64,000 nt of DNA, taken from positions 12,106-76,105 of the forward strand of contig JBGUEO010000023.1 of assembly GCA_041821315.1 (NCBI GenBank), written 5' to 3'. The translations under genes were made by a program, and so were the position numbers. The notes under the pieces are model-generated. The model searched no databases, had not been told where the DNA came from, and was given only the letters and a program-made list of their open reading frames with translations. The DNA is from DIGJ01 sp041821315. GTDB lineage: Bacteria > Bacillota > Clostridia > Lachnospirales > Lachnospiraceae. Of this stretch, positions 34,881-43,679 are shown piece after piece. The first letter of the stretch is position 1. Each line of letters opens with the position of its first letter.

Positions 34881-36127
34881 TGTTTTTTCTTTCCTTGCCC
34901 ATTCAGCTTAATGATAAGAAAGGCAAGAACAACACTAAGTACAATACAAAGAATTGCCAGTATGCATATGATAAGAACAAACGAAGTTTTTTCTAAATCC
35001 TTATCTTGCTCTTTCCAGTTTGAAGCTATTGTTCGCTCGGTTTCACTTTCTGTTTTCGCCTCATTTTGATATTTTGTCAATGTATTATTGGCTCGATTGT
35101 ATTGGTATAATCCCGTTTCGCCATCCTGATTCATACCATACACAAGCAAGATGTCGCTGCTTAAATTGTCTTTTGATGTATATACTGTAATCGGAAGACC
35201 ATCCATAACAATCGTCGTTTTTTCATAATTTTTTGGCAACAAACTCTCATCTTCCAGTGAAATCACTTGCACCCTAAGTTCTTCAAACAAAAAACGACTG
35301 CCTGATTCATCTTCAAATGCGGTTACTCCCGTATTTTGAATGGTATCTGCTTTACTTTCCGCTGCTTCTTCATCCTTTATAACCGTACTCTCTTGTTTAG
35401 TAACAATGAGTTTTGTTACTTCTTTGTCTCCTGAAGGTGCCGTCACTGTTATTTTTATCGTATTTTTTCCAATTTCAAGTGACGTATTTCCAGATACGCT
35501 CACCGTCGCATTCTCATCCGATGGAACCGCATTTATAGCAATCTGATTTACCGTTTGGTCAACTGCAATTGTATATTTCTTCACCATGGGAGAAAATTTT
35601 GGAGAAAGTTCCCCACAAGAAATCAAAAGTTTTGTTAATGTAGTATCATCACTAACCCGCTCTGGATCTGTAATATCAAATAGCAATTGGTTACAAGAAA
35701 GCGACATTTTGGCATCATCTAACGCACAGGTAATGTTTACATCATCATCAATCCTTATCGTAGTTTCTCCACCCTTTATCGCCTTTAACTTCATCGAATA
35801 CTTTTTACTTGTGGATGTAGTAGTAGCATCATCATCTGAAATCATAATAAGTCCATCGCCACCCGTCACATAGGCTCCACCTGAAACAAACTGAAGTACC
35901 TTTGTATCAAAGGATAAATAACAATCCAAATTACCAATTTCTTCACTCGCTTCTACGGATAACACCACAGAAAAGGTGCTGTCCACCACCACATTTTCTG
36001 TACTTAAACTTAGGTTAACCGCTGCGCTTGCTGCCAAAACCTCTTTGGGTGGCACACAAACGATTTCAAGCAAGCATACCATAAAACAGCAAATGTATAT
36101 GATTTTTTGCACCTGATTTTTTTTCAT
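34859..36127 (-). CDS. Anchored cohesin-like/cadherin-like surface protein
   Basis: 422-aa exported protein. Signal peptide about 32 residues (IIYICCFMVCLLEIVCVPPK to VLAASA). Residues about 35-150 resemble a cohesin-type jelly roll (NLSLSTENVVVDSTFSVVLS, GNLDCYLSFDTKVLQF). Residues about 160-245 match a cadherin-like beta-sandwich domain (TLTKLLISCGELSPKFSPMV, NQIAINAVPSDENATVSVSG). The C-terminus has a membrane helix (FVLIICILAILCIVLSVVLA) and a short basic tail, so it is displayed outside the cell. It follows the SH3b-glucosaminidase by 11 nt and shares the same kind of beta-sandwich, so the two probably act together. No cellulosome partner is seen. Confidence 0.78.
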   Translation of the reverse strand: MKKNQVQKIIYICCFMVCLLEIVCVPPKEVLAASAAVNLSLSTENVVVDSTFSVVLSVEASEEIGNLDCYLSFDTKVLQFVSGGAYVTGGDGLIMISDDDATTTSTSKKYSMKLKAIKGGETTIRIDDDVNITCALDDAKMSLSCNQLLFDITDPERVSDDTTLTKLLISCGELSPKFSPMVKKYTIAVDQTVNQIAINAVPSDENATVSVSGNTSLEIGKNTIKITVTAPSGDKEVTKLIVTKQESTVIKDEEAAESKADTIQNTGVTAFEDESGSRFLFEELRVQVISLEDESLLPKNYEKTTIVMDGLPITVYTSKDNLSSDILLVYGMNQDGETGLYQYNRANNTLTKYQNEAKTESETERTIASNWKEQDKDLEKTSFVLIICILAILCIVLSVVLAFLIIKLNGQGKKKQKEDDFF

Positions 36128-36138
36128 GTTCGATCCTC

Positions 36139-38493
36139 TTATTGTGTTTTTGTAATAGTTACAACATAATTATTGACATCACCGTTCTCAGCGGTAACTA
36201 CAACAGTAACTACATTTTCACCACTCACAAGCGGAATCGTTGCCGATCCCGAAGTTGCAACCGTAGTCGTCATACCATTTTGTTTCAACTTTACCTTTAT
36301 TTGTGCACTGCTGCTTACACTTGTTGCAGATAACTCCAGTGATGTTATTGTAGCATCATTAATTGTCAAAAGATACTCTTGATTCCCTCCATCGGAAACT
36401 TTAAACTCCGGTGTCAAACAATAGGTTCCAAGAGTTAACGTTTTTAACCAATTATTCGGATTCTCTACATTTTCTGGTATCGGACTCTTTTCTGCCGGCA
36501 TATTGTTATAAACTGGAATATTAAATACTAACACGGTGTCTAATAATCCCATACCATTATATGCTGTATAGGTCTTCGCGGCTTCTGAATTTGCGGCTTC
36601 TATATTTGCCATATACTGATGAGAGTATGTAGAGATTGGTGTCACATTAAACTTTTGTAAATAAATGTTATTTTGCCCACGATTAATATAATTCGTTCCA
36701 ATATAATTTGCTCCGCCGACAATTGCCTTATATCGATTATCCCATGGCAGGCTATATTTTAACTTGTTTACTTCACTCGATATTTTATTTCCCATTGCAA
36801 AATTAAGTCCATTTGCAATTGCTCCGCCCAATGTAGTACTATTGCTAGCGCCAATATTATAGAAGTTATAATATCCTTCATATCCAGATACCGTTCCGGT
36901 GACAGAACTACTAAATGTTGTTGAATTTGTTACTACTTCTTGCTTTACTCTCGAAGCGAGATGGTAAGGACTCACTCCAGATACGATTGCTGCATCCATA
37001 AACACCTGACTATAACGCACTGTTTTTTCTAAAAATGTTTCGCCATCTATGTATGAAAAGAATTGATTTTCCATCGGTGTATTTTTAAGTATCGTTTCAA
37101 CACCACTTATACCTTGGTAATCTGCCTGATACTCCAATGCTTCAAACTGAAAGATTGAATTTTGGAATAAAAAGTTTCTTGGATCCATATAATAGCAAAC
37201 AGCTTCCTTGGAAGCTGTAATCCAAGTACTTCCATCATATACAACAAATCTATCTGTATTCCAATTATATGCACCCGTAGCATACGATTTCCATCCGCTT
37301 GTCTTATTTTTGTTAATCAAATTAAGTCCTACTTGAGACTCACTTTCGATTACACTATTCCAATCTTGTCCTGTCTGATATGCCTTAAATATCCAGTTTG
37401 GATGTGCTTCATGAAGTGTCATAAGACTCACTTTATAGCTATCTGGGAATCCCTGACTTACCAAATAGGATTGAAAATCAGCATCTGGAATCGGTGTTGG
37501 AACTGCTCCACTAGGTGTAGGTGACGGATTAGGTTCTGGTGACTGACTAGGTTGTGGTGATTGACTAGGTTGTGGCGACGCACTAGGTTGTGGTGTTTCA
37601 CTTGCTTCCGGCTCCTGTGTATCTTTTGGAGAAGGGCTCGGTGATGCCATTACATTTGAAGCAAGTTCACTTGTAATCGTAACATACTGTCCTGATACAT
37701 AACCGGAAAGCTTGGTATCCATATAGTTAAATATGATTTTATACCAAGTTTCATCATCCACTACCTTACTTGCTTTTATCATCACATAAGCTCCCTGTTT
37801 AAGTGCAACAAAATCCTTGTCAAGGGTAAGTCTCTTGGCTGTTATACCAGCCGATTTACGTACATTCAATGAAGTAGCATTTACTTCTCCTACTTTATAT
37901 GTAATACCAGTCAACGTGGTATTTTTTGCTGGCACATAGCCTACTTTGGTTTCATTTTTATAAACAAAAGAAATTTTAAACCATTTATTTTCCTTTTTGT
38001 CAGTCGTCTCTCTCGTAATAACTACTTCGTTTTTATTCTTCAAAGAAACCGTTTTACCATTTATTTTTAAGTATGACTTATCCGTTCCCGCTCCCTTTCG
38101 AATCTTTACTTTGGAGGAAGTTTTAATTTTTGCACTTACATAGTTTTTAAATGTAATGCGAACATAGTCACTTAATACATAGCCTTTTTGGGTTGAACCT
38201 CTATATCGAAAGGATACATAATACCATATTTTTCCCTTTACTACCTTTTGCTTTATTATCGTTAGTGCAGTTTTTTTCTTTATCGATACTTTCACACCGT
38301 CCACTGTAAGTTGTTTTCCTTTTACCGAAGCCGTTTTCCTTACATTTAAAAAGGTTGCATTCACCTTTGCTGGTATTTTTAATGAAGTGGATGTTGCTTG
38401 TGCTACAATTCCGTCTGAATAACCAAAAAATGTATTCATTCCAAAAATTAAACTTAAAGTTAATAATACCGTCAAAAGAGATTTTTTATTCAT
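36139..38493 (-). CDS. Secreted SH3b-repeat N-acetylglucosaminidase
   Basis: 784-aa exported wall hydrolase. After the signal peptide come three SH3b repeats (ATFLNVRKTASVKGKQL, VKIRKGAGTDKSYLKING, ATSLNVRKSAGITAKRL). A Pro/Ser/Gln linker (about residues 285-335) follows. The glucosaminidase region, about 340-660 (MTLHEAHPNWIFKAYQTGQD, AIVSGVSPYHLASRVKQEV, YNFYNIGASNS), resembles LytD/endo-beta-N-acetylglucosaminidases; the glutamate of RVKQEV is the likely acid. A cadherin-like beta sandwich ends the protein. It may bind the wall through SH3b and trim peptidoglycan. Upstream of the cohesin-like gene, same operon. Confidence 0.88.
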   Translation of the reverse strand: MNKKSLLTVLLTLSLIFGMNTFFGYSDGIVAQATSTSLKIPAKVNATFLNVRKTASVKGKQLTVDGVKVSIKKKTALTIIKQKVVKGKIWYYVSFRYRGSTQKGYVLSDYVRITFKNYVSAKIKTSSKVKIRKGAGTDKSYLKINGKTVSLKNKNEVVITRETTDKKENKWFKISFVYKNETKVGYVPAKNTTLTGITYKVGEVNATSLNVRKSAGITAKRLTLDKDFVALKQGAYVMIKASKVVDDETWYKIIFNYMDTKLSGYVSGQYVTITSELASNVMASPSPSPKDTQEPEASETPQPSASPQPSQSPQPSQSPEPNPSPTPSGAVPTPIPDADFQSYLVSQGFPDSYKVSLMTLHEAHPNWIFKAYQTGQDWNSVIESESQVGLNLINKNKTSGWKSYATGAYNWNTDRFVVYDGSTWITASKEAVCYYMDPRNFLFQNSIFQFEALEYQADYQGISGVETILKNTPMENQFFSYIDGETFLEKTVRYSQVFMDAAIVSGVSPYHLASRVKQEVVTNSTTFSSSVTGTVSGYEGYYNFYNIGASNSTTLGGAIANGLNFAMGNKISSEVNKLKYSLPWDNRYKAIVGGANYIGTNYINRGQNNIYLQKFNVTPISTYSHQYMANIEAANSEAAKTYTAYNGMGLLDTVLVFNIPVYNNMPAEKSPIPENVENPNNWLKTLTLGTYCLTPEFKVSDGGNQEYLLTINDATITSLELSATSVSSSAQIKVKLKQNGMTTTVATSGSATIPLVSGENVVTVVVTAENGDVNNYVVTITKTQ
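37502..37612 (-). repeat. Minisatellite encoding Pro-Ser-Gln linker
   Basis: Imperfect 18-nt tandem units (core GACTAGGTTGTGGTGA on the plus strand) encode alternating SPQPSQ on the minus strand. It is the flexible linker between SH3b repeats and catalytic domain and could vary in copy number. Confidence 0.75.
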
Positions 38494-38578
38494 CTTTTGG
38501 CCTCCTTTTTCTTTTGTAACTACCCTTGTAGAACACAGCTTATCGTCTTTCTATGGCACATTTGTGTCAAGAGGCTTA

Positions 38579-39454
38579 TCATCTTTTTTTAATTATTTGT
38601 TTGAGTTCATTTACATCGAATACATAATTTGTATTACAAAAATGGCAATTTACTTCAATTGGCTTGTTGTCCTCAATCATTTCTTTTATATCCGCTTTAC
38701 TTATACTTGCAATCGCACGTTCCACGCGGTTTTTGCTGCAATTACAAAAAAACCGTGTTGGAATTGTTTCATTTATTTCAAGACCGAACTCACCAAGTAC
38801 ATATTCTAAGATCATCTCTGGTGTCATATTCTGATCCAAAAGTGTTGTTATTCCCGTAATTGCACCAATCTTCTCTTCCAACCCTGCAATTACTTTTTCT
38901 TCTGCAAACGGCATCAATTGAATGATAAACCCACCTGCACGACGAACCGTATTATCTTTATTCATCAATACACCAAGCGCAACAGAAGATGGTACCTGTT
39001 CTGATGTTGCAAAATAATAGGTAAGGTCTTCTGCAATTTCACCAGAAACCAACTGAGTTTGTCCTACATATGGATCTTTGAGTCCCATATCTTTGATTAC
39101 ACTCAATACCCCTAAATCAACCGCACGTCCTACATCCAATTTCCCTTTACTACTTGGCGGAAGCATAACATCTGGATTCACTACATATCCTTTTACATCT
39201 GCCTTTGCATCTGCAGTCACGGTAATACCACCAATAGGACCGCTGCACTTAATTTGAAGCGTTAATAAATCGTTATCTCCCTTCATCATACTTCCCATCA
39301 TACTTCCGGCCGTTAACATGCGACCAAGTGCTGCAGTTGCTACCGGGCTTGTATTATGGGCACTTCTTGCATGTTCTACCAGTTCTCTCGTGGTAGCTGC
39401 AAATGCGCGAATCTGATTATTTGCAGCAGTCGCACGAACGATATAATCTTCCAT
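38579..39454 (-). CDS. hslO: Redox chaperone Hsp33
   Basis: Oxidation-activated holdase, 291 aa. The zinc/redox switch is C-terminal: FCNCSKNRVERA and CHFCNTNY give CxC and CxxC. The substrate-binding N-terminal domain shows RATAANNQIRAFAATTRELV and the conserved GxxxGxL-type segment TAGSMMGSMMKGD. It follows the methyltransferase gene by 22 nt, probably in one operon. Confidence 0.95.
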   Translation of the reverse strand: MEDYIVRATAANNQIRAFAATTRELVEHARSAHNTSPVATAALGRMLTAGSMMGSMMKGDNDLLTLQIKCSGPIGGITVTADAKADVKGYVVNPDVMLPPSSKGKLDVGRAVDLGVLSVIKDMGLKDPYVGQTQLVSGEIAEDLTYYFATSEQVPSSVALGVLMNKDNTVRRAGGFIIQLMPFAEEKVIAGLEEKIGAITGITTLLDQNMTPEMILEYVLGEFGLEINETIPTRFFCNCSKNRVERAIASISKADIKEMIEDNKPIEVNCHFCNTNYVFDVNELKQIIKKR

Positions 39455-39476
39455 TTTTTCTCCATTCTAAATTCTT

Positions 39477-40265
39477 TTAGTTTTTATAATATTTTCCATC
39501 TTGTCTTTGTTCTTTTGCTATAATATACAACCGCTCGCTTTCCGCCTTTGGTGCTTCCCTCGTAAATGCATCATACGCTGCAACAAACTCCATTCCAGCC
39601 TTTTCAAGCAAATGCCTGATTGTTTTTAATTCATATGCCTTTTGGTAATGCACTTCATCAAATCGGTAAAATATATCTCTATCGCCTTCATTTTCTTCGT
39701 CTTTCGCATAAATTGTCAAATCGTATTCATTTATTTTATCTTCACTATCATAATAATTATCCCAGATGAAACTACAGTTTTCCCTGTTTTCAGCAAATGT
39801 ATTTTGCGCTAATATGGTTTCATATTTATATTTTGTATTGAGATCAAAAATAAATATCCCACCCGGATCGAGATAGTTATTGACTAAGCGAAAAACCTGT
39901 AATAAATCGTTTTCTTCTGTAATATAATTGATGCTGTCACAGATACTAACAAACGCTGCTACCGTACCAAAAAGCTCCATTTCCTGCATGTTTTGTTGTA
40001 AATATAAAATATCAAATTCTTTCTCATATGCTTTCTCTCTGGCAATCTCCAACATTTCTTCTGCATTATCAATCCCAATCATATCATACCCAGCTTGGTA
40101 CAACCCTTCCGTCATCATTCCTGTTCCACATCCTAGATCCGCTACTAATCCTTCTTTCACGCCATATTCTTTTAACAGCGATATTAAATAAAGACTCCAT
40201 GTATCATAAGGGATATTGTCCATAAATAAGTCATAAACCCCTGCAAATCCTGTATACGCTTCCAT
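39477..40265 (-). CDS. Class I SAM-dependent methyltransferase
   Basis: 262-aa cytosolic methyltransferase. Motif I is VADLGCGTGMMTEGL (residues 42-56), with the acidic residue in MIGIDNAEEML and motif III-like ICDSINYITEEN. The N-terminal YDLFMDNIPYDTW is shared with small-molecule methyltransferases near cyclopropane/ubiquinone types. The substrate is not predictable. Co-transcribed with hslO. Confidence 0.88.
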   Translation of the reverse strand: MEAYTGFAGVYDLFMDNIPYDTWSLYLISLLKEYGVKEGLVADLGCGTGMMTEGLYQAGYDMIGIDNAEEMLEIAREKAYEKEFDILYLQQNMQEMELFGTVAAFVSICDSINYITEENDLLQVFRLVNNYLDPGGIFIFDLNTKYKYETILAQNTFAENRENCSFIWDNYYDSEDKINEYDLTIYAKDEENEGDRDIFYRFDEVHYQKAYELKTIRHLLEKAGMEFVAAYDAFTREAPKAESERLYIIAKEQRQDGKYYKN

Positions 40266-40308
40266 ATAAAACTCCTATATTCTTTGAATTACTAATTATT
40301 CACACCTC

Positions 40309-40337
40309 ATTTTAAACGAACAGTTAAAGAATATCAA
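40309..40337 (-). promoter_or_regulatory. Promoter of methyltransferase-hslO
   Basis: TTGATA (40332-40337) and TAAAAT (40309-40314), 17-nt spacer, minus strand. Confidence 0.6.
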
Positions 40338-40425
40338 GGAATTTTCTATTTTGTATTTCAATTCCTACTAATTTGTGATAAGATATCAAAAAAGAAATTA
40401 TACCCATACATTTTAGGAGGAACAC

Positions 40426-41037
40426 ATGGAAGAAGTAATTATAATAGGTGTTGCAGGAGGTTCTGCTTCGGGAAAGACAACGGTTGTCAATCGTTTGAAG
40501 AAGGAATTTCTTGGAAACGTAGAGTTATTATGCCATGATATGTACTACAAAGCACATGATGATATGCCATTTGAAGAACGATCAAAGTTAAATTATGATC
40601 ATCCAAACGCTTTTGACACAGAACTCTTTATAAAAGATGTTCTTTCTTTAAAAAACGGTAAGTCAATCAGACGCCCGGTTTATGATTTTTCCAATCATAA
40701 CCGTTCTAAAGAAACCGTATTGATTCATCCCGCAAAAGTCATCATTATTGATGGATTCTTAATTTTCGAAAACCCTACCCTTAGAACTATGATGGACATT
40801 AAAATATTTGTCGATACCGATGCAGACGAACGTATTATTCGCCGTATTCTTCGTGATGTAGAAGAACGAGGAAGAAGCCTCGAATCAGTTATTAATCAAT
40901 ATATTACAACTGTAAAACCAATGCACGAGGAATTCGTTGAGCCTTCCAAGAAATATGCGGATATCATTGTTCCTAGAGGCGGTAAAAACGAAGTCGCCAT
41001 TGAAATGTTAGTAGAAAGAATCAAAGCATTTTTATAA
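40426..41037 (+). CDS. udk: Uridine kinase
   Basis: Phosphorylates uridine and cytidine (203 aa). P-loop GVAGGSASGKTTVVNRL at residues 8-24, the DMYYKAHDDMPFEERSKLNY substrate segment, NYDHPNAFDTELF, PVYDFSNHNRSKET and RRILRDVEERGRS lid are all present. Ribosome site TTAGGAGGAACAC. Transcribed alone and followed by a strong hairpin. Confidence 0.93.
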   Translation: MEEVIIIGVAGGSASGKTTVVNRLKKEFLGNVELLCHDMYYKAHDDMPFEERSKLNYDHPNAFDTELFIKDVLSLKNGKSIRRPVYDFSNHNRSKETVLIHPAKVIIIDGFLIFENPTLRTMMDIKIFVDTDADERIIRRILRDVEERGRSLESVINQYITTVKPMHEEFVEPSKKYADIIVPRGGKNEVAIEMLVERIKAFL

Positions 41038-41057
41038 CCATTTATCAAACATAATTT

Positions 41058-41097
41058 ATGGGAGATATGCCCGAAAATTTTCGGACATATCTCCCAT
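41058..41097 (+). terminator. Terminator of udk
   Basis: Stem ATGGGAGATATG/CATATCTCCCAT with an inner CCGAAAA/TTTTCGG extension; T4 follows. Long and nearly perfect. Confidence 0.85.
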
Positions 41098-41173
41098 TTT
41101 AAGTAATCGCTAATAATAAAACTCCAAACTTTTTAACTATATAAGCTAGATATACAACGCGCCCTACTTTTCA

Positions 41174-43549
41174 TTAAGCCTTTGGCATAAATAAAAGTTG
41201 TCCAATACTAAGTTCATCTGGATCTTTTATTATTTTTTTATTTAATTGGTAAATTTCTATATAACGCGTTCCATCTCCTAGCTGTTTTTCTGCGATTGTC
41301 CATAGACAATCTCCTTTTATAACAACATAGTTTGGAATGGTAGAAGCACTACTCGTACTTGAATCTGTTTTTTCTTTCTCAATTTTCTTCGTACTAGTAG
41401 AAAGATTTGTCATTAATGCTTTGATTTGTGTATTTGTCATGCCACCAGAAACCAAATAAGCTTTTGCACCTTCTGTAAGGTTTTTCTGCGTCAATTGATT
41501 ACTTCCTGTAATATATTTTAGCATAGATACTACATCTTCAGAAATTACACTATATTGCTCCCATCCCTTCTTTACTTGATAATAGTTTTGATAACTCGTC
41601 ATATAATCTTCCACTATCTCATTTTTTGTAGCACCCATTAGCGAGCCCAATAATGCCGCATAAAATCCAGTTCTATCTTTTCCTTCGGTACAATGGAATA
41701 CATATGGTCCTTTGTTTACCGCCATAAATTTAAGCCCTTCGATGACACCTTCTTTAAACTCATCACTGCTATAAGCTAGACCCATATTAAGAGTGATTAC
41801 TGAGCCATCACGATATAGTCCTTTATAATATGGTGAATTATAATCCTCTGCTGCAAAATAGGATTCTATGTTTTCTTTGGAATCTGCTAAGTTTACAACT
41901 GTCTTTATTTTTGCTTTCTTTATCAATGCATCCGCATAAGCTGCTCTTCCAAGTTCGTTATTCACTGGACTGGAACTACGGTATAATACATTTTTTGCAA
42001 TACTACCCATCGTGACCGTTCTAAAGTTTGCAAATATCGCATCCGAAGAATAATCCTCACGATTATTGGTTCTCTCCAGTTTACGAATTTCATACTCGTT
42101 CAAATATCCTTTTTTCTGCGACATCATAATCGTTACTTTATCGCCAACTTCTACCTTTGCTATTTCGAAGAGTTTACCATAATTAATACACACCGCAATA
42201 TTTTCTTGTCCTGGATATGCACGAACTAACGGATCCCCATTATCTACATAATAACCATCCAAAAATGGTGCTTCTAATACAAATCCATTATCAAATACAA
42301 CCGCTACCATATCTCCTGCTTGAAATCCCATTTTATAAAAATCTTTTATCGTAATATCAGTAGAAGTATGCCCATATTTTTCAATTTCTGTAACGGTTCC
42401 CGTCACATTTTTATCCGAATATACGGAGTCCGTGGAAAGTTTTGATTTCAATGTTTTAATTTCATCCTGTGTCATACCAATGCCAAGCAAATAGTTCTCT
42501 GCCGATACCGAAAGATTGGTTTTTTTAATATTTGTGCCTTTGTCATAGCCACATACAATTGTTGTAAGTGAGGTAACAATATTACTATTTGCAATTGCGC
42601 TATACTGTTCGCTTCCTTCTTCAACTCCATAATAATTTTCATAAGTAGTCATATAATCAGCCACAATTTCATCCAAAGACGCACCCATAAGTGCTTCCAA
42701 TACAGCACTTGTAAATCCTGCCCGGTCTTTTCCCTCGGTGCAATGTACCAAATATGGTGCTTCATTTTTTGTCATAAATCGAAGCCCTTTTGCTAATTTT
42801 GCGCCAAATTCTTTACTTGACAAATCAACACCCATATCTAGCGCATCTACGCTTCCTGCATCATATAAAGACTTGTAATATTCCGAATTAAAATCATCGG
42901 ATGCAATATATTTTTTAATAGCACTTGCCGAATCTGCAAGATTGACCACCGTCTTAATACCAACCGCCTTGGCAAGTTCATTTGCATAAGCTGCACGTCC
43001 AATTTCATTATTGATTGGACTTGCGCTTCGATATAATATCCCAGGTTTGATACCGGTTGTTGCTACACTTCTAAAATTTGCAAAAATAGAATCTGTCTTA
43101 TAATCACTTCTAACGTCCGTACGTTTTAATTGTCTTAACAGATATTCTGAAAGATAGCCTTCTTTTTCCTCGAGTTCAAAGGTAACCTTATCTCCAACTC
43201 CTACGTTATATGTAGTTGAAAAATTTCCCATATTGATGGCTACAATTAGTAAGTCGTCCTCTTTTGAATCACGTACAATCAAGTTTCCCGTATCCACATC
43301 ACTATAAGAGGTACCAAATGGAATGGAACAGGTTGTATCACCAACTGTTACCTTTAACATATCCCCCAAATCAAACCCGGCATCATATAATGCCTTTGCT
43401 TTAATATCCATGGTAAGATTCCCATATTTTTGTACTTCTTGCACTGTACCAGTTACTGTTTTTACATCTGCTGCTTTTGCGGTGAACGGAATCTGGCAGG
43501 CCAAAACAACAACCAGCAGCACCGCAATGAACTTCTTCATTTCTTTCAT
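41174..43549 (-). CDS. Secreted duplicated tyrosine phosphatase with LysM
   Basis: 791-aa exported protein. Signal peptide 1-26. Two homologous modules (about 27-370 and 375-715) each hold: a beta domain like the C-terminal domain of SAM-hydroxide adenosyltransferases (IPFGTSYSDVDTGNLIVRDS, IVAINMG, GVGDKVTF); then a Y_phosphatase3-type domain (IFANFRSV, GILYRSASPINNE, TVVNLADS). Each ends with an intact CX5R loop: HCTEGKDRAG and HCTEGKDRTG. A C-terminal LysM (YVVIKGDCLWTIAEKQLGDG) should bind peptidoglycan. Substrates may be phosphotyrosine, phosphoinositides or other phosphates at the envelope. The duplication inside one gene is unusual. Transcribed alone. Confidence 0.86.
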   Translation of the reverse strand: MKEMKKFIAVLLVVVLACQIPFTAKAADVKTVTGTVQEVQKYGNLTMDIKAKALYDAGFDLGDMLKVTVGDTTCSIPFGTSYSDVDTGNLIVRDSKEDDLLIVAINMGNFSTTYNVGVGDKVTFELEEKEGYLSEYLLRQLKRTDVRSDYKTDSIFANFRSVATTGIKPGILYRSASPINNEIGRAAYANELAKAVGIKTVVNLADSASAIKKYIASDDFNSEYYKSLYDAGSVDALDMGVDLSSKEFGAKLAKGLRFMTKNEAPYLVHCTEGKDRAGFTSAVLEALMGASLDEIVADYMTTYENYYGVEEGSEQYSAIANSNIVTSLTTIVCGYDKGTNIKKTNLSVSAENYLLGIGMTQDEIKTLKSKLSTDSVYSDKNVTGTVTEIEKYGHTSTDITIKDFYKMGFQAGDMVAVVFDNGFVLEAPFLDGYYVDNGDPLVRAYPGQENIAVCINYGKLFEIAKVEVGDKVTIMMSQKKGYLNEYEIRKLERTNNREDYSSDAIFANFRTVTMGSIAKNVLYRSSSPVNNELGRAAYADALIKKAKIKTVVNLADSKENIESYFAAEDYNSPYYKGLYRDGSVITLNMGLAYSSDEFKEGVIEGLKFMAVNKGPYVFHCTEGKDRTGFYAALLGSLMGATKNEIVEDYMTSYQNYYQVKKGWEQYSVISEDVVSMLKYITGSNQLTQKNLTEGAKAYLVSGGMTNTQIKALMTNLSTSTKKIEKEKTDSSTSSASTIPNYVVIKGDCLWTIAEKQLGDGTRYIEIYQLNKKIIKDPDELSIGQLLFMPKA

Positions 43550-43595
43550 AATCTTCTCTCCTTTTTGTACTCTATATTTTCTAACATATAAAATT

Positions 43596-43623
43596 ATTAT
43601 ATCAAATTATCAAACATCTTCAA
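43596..43623 (-). promoter_or_regulatory. Promoter of LysM phosphatase gene
   Basis: TTGAAG (43618-43623) and TATAAT (43596-43601), 16-nt spacer, minus strand, about 45 nt before the ATG. Confidence 0.6.
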
Positions 43624-43679
43624 GAGACATTTGTCTTTTTTTGATTATTTCGGCAGTTTCACAGAATAAATATTTATTA

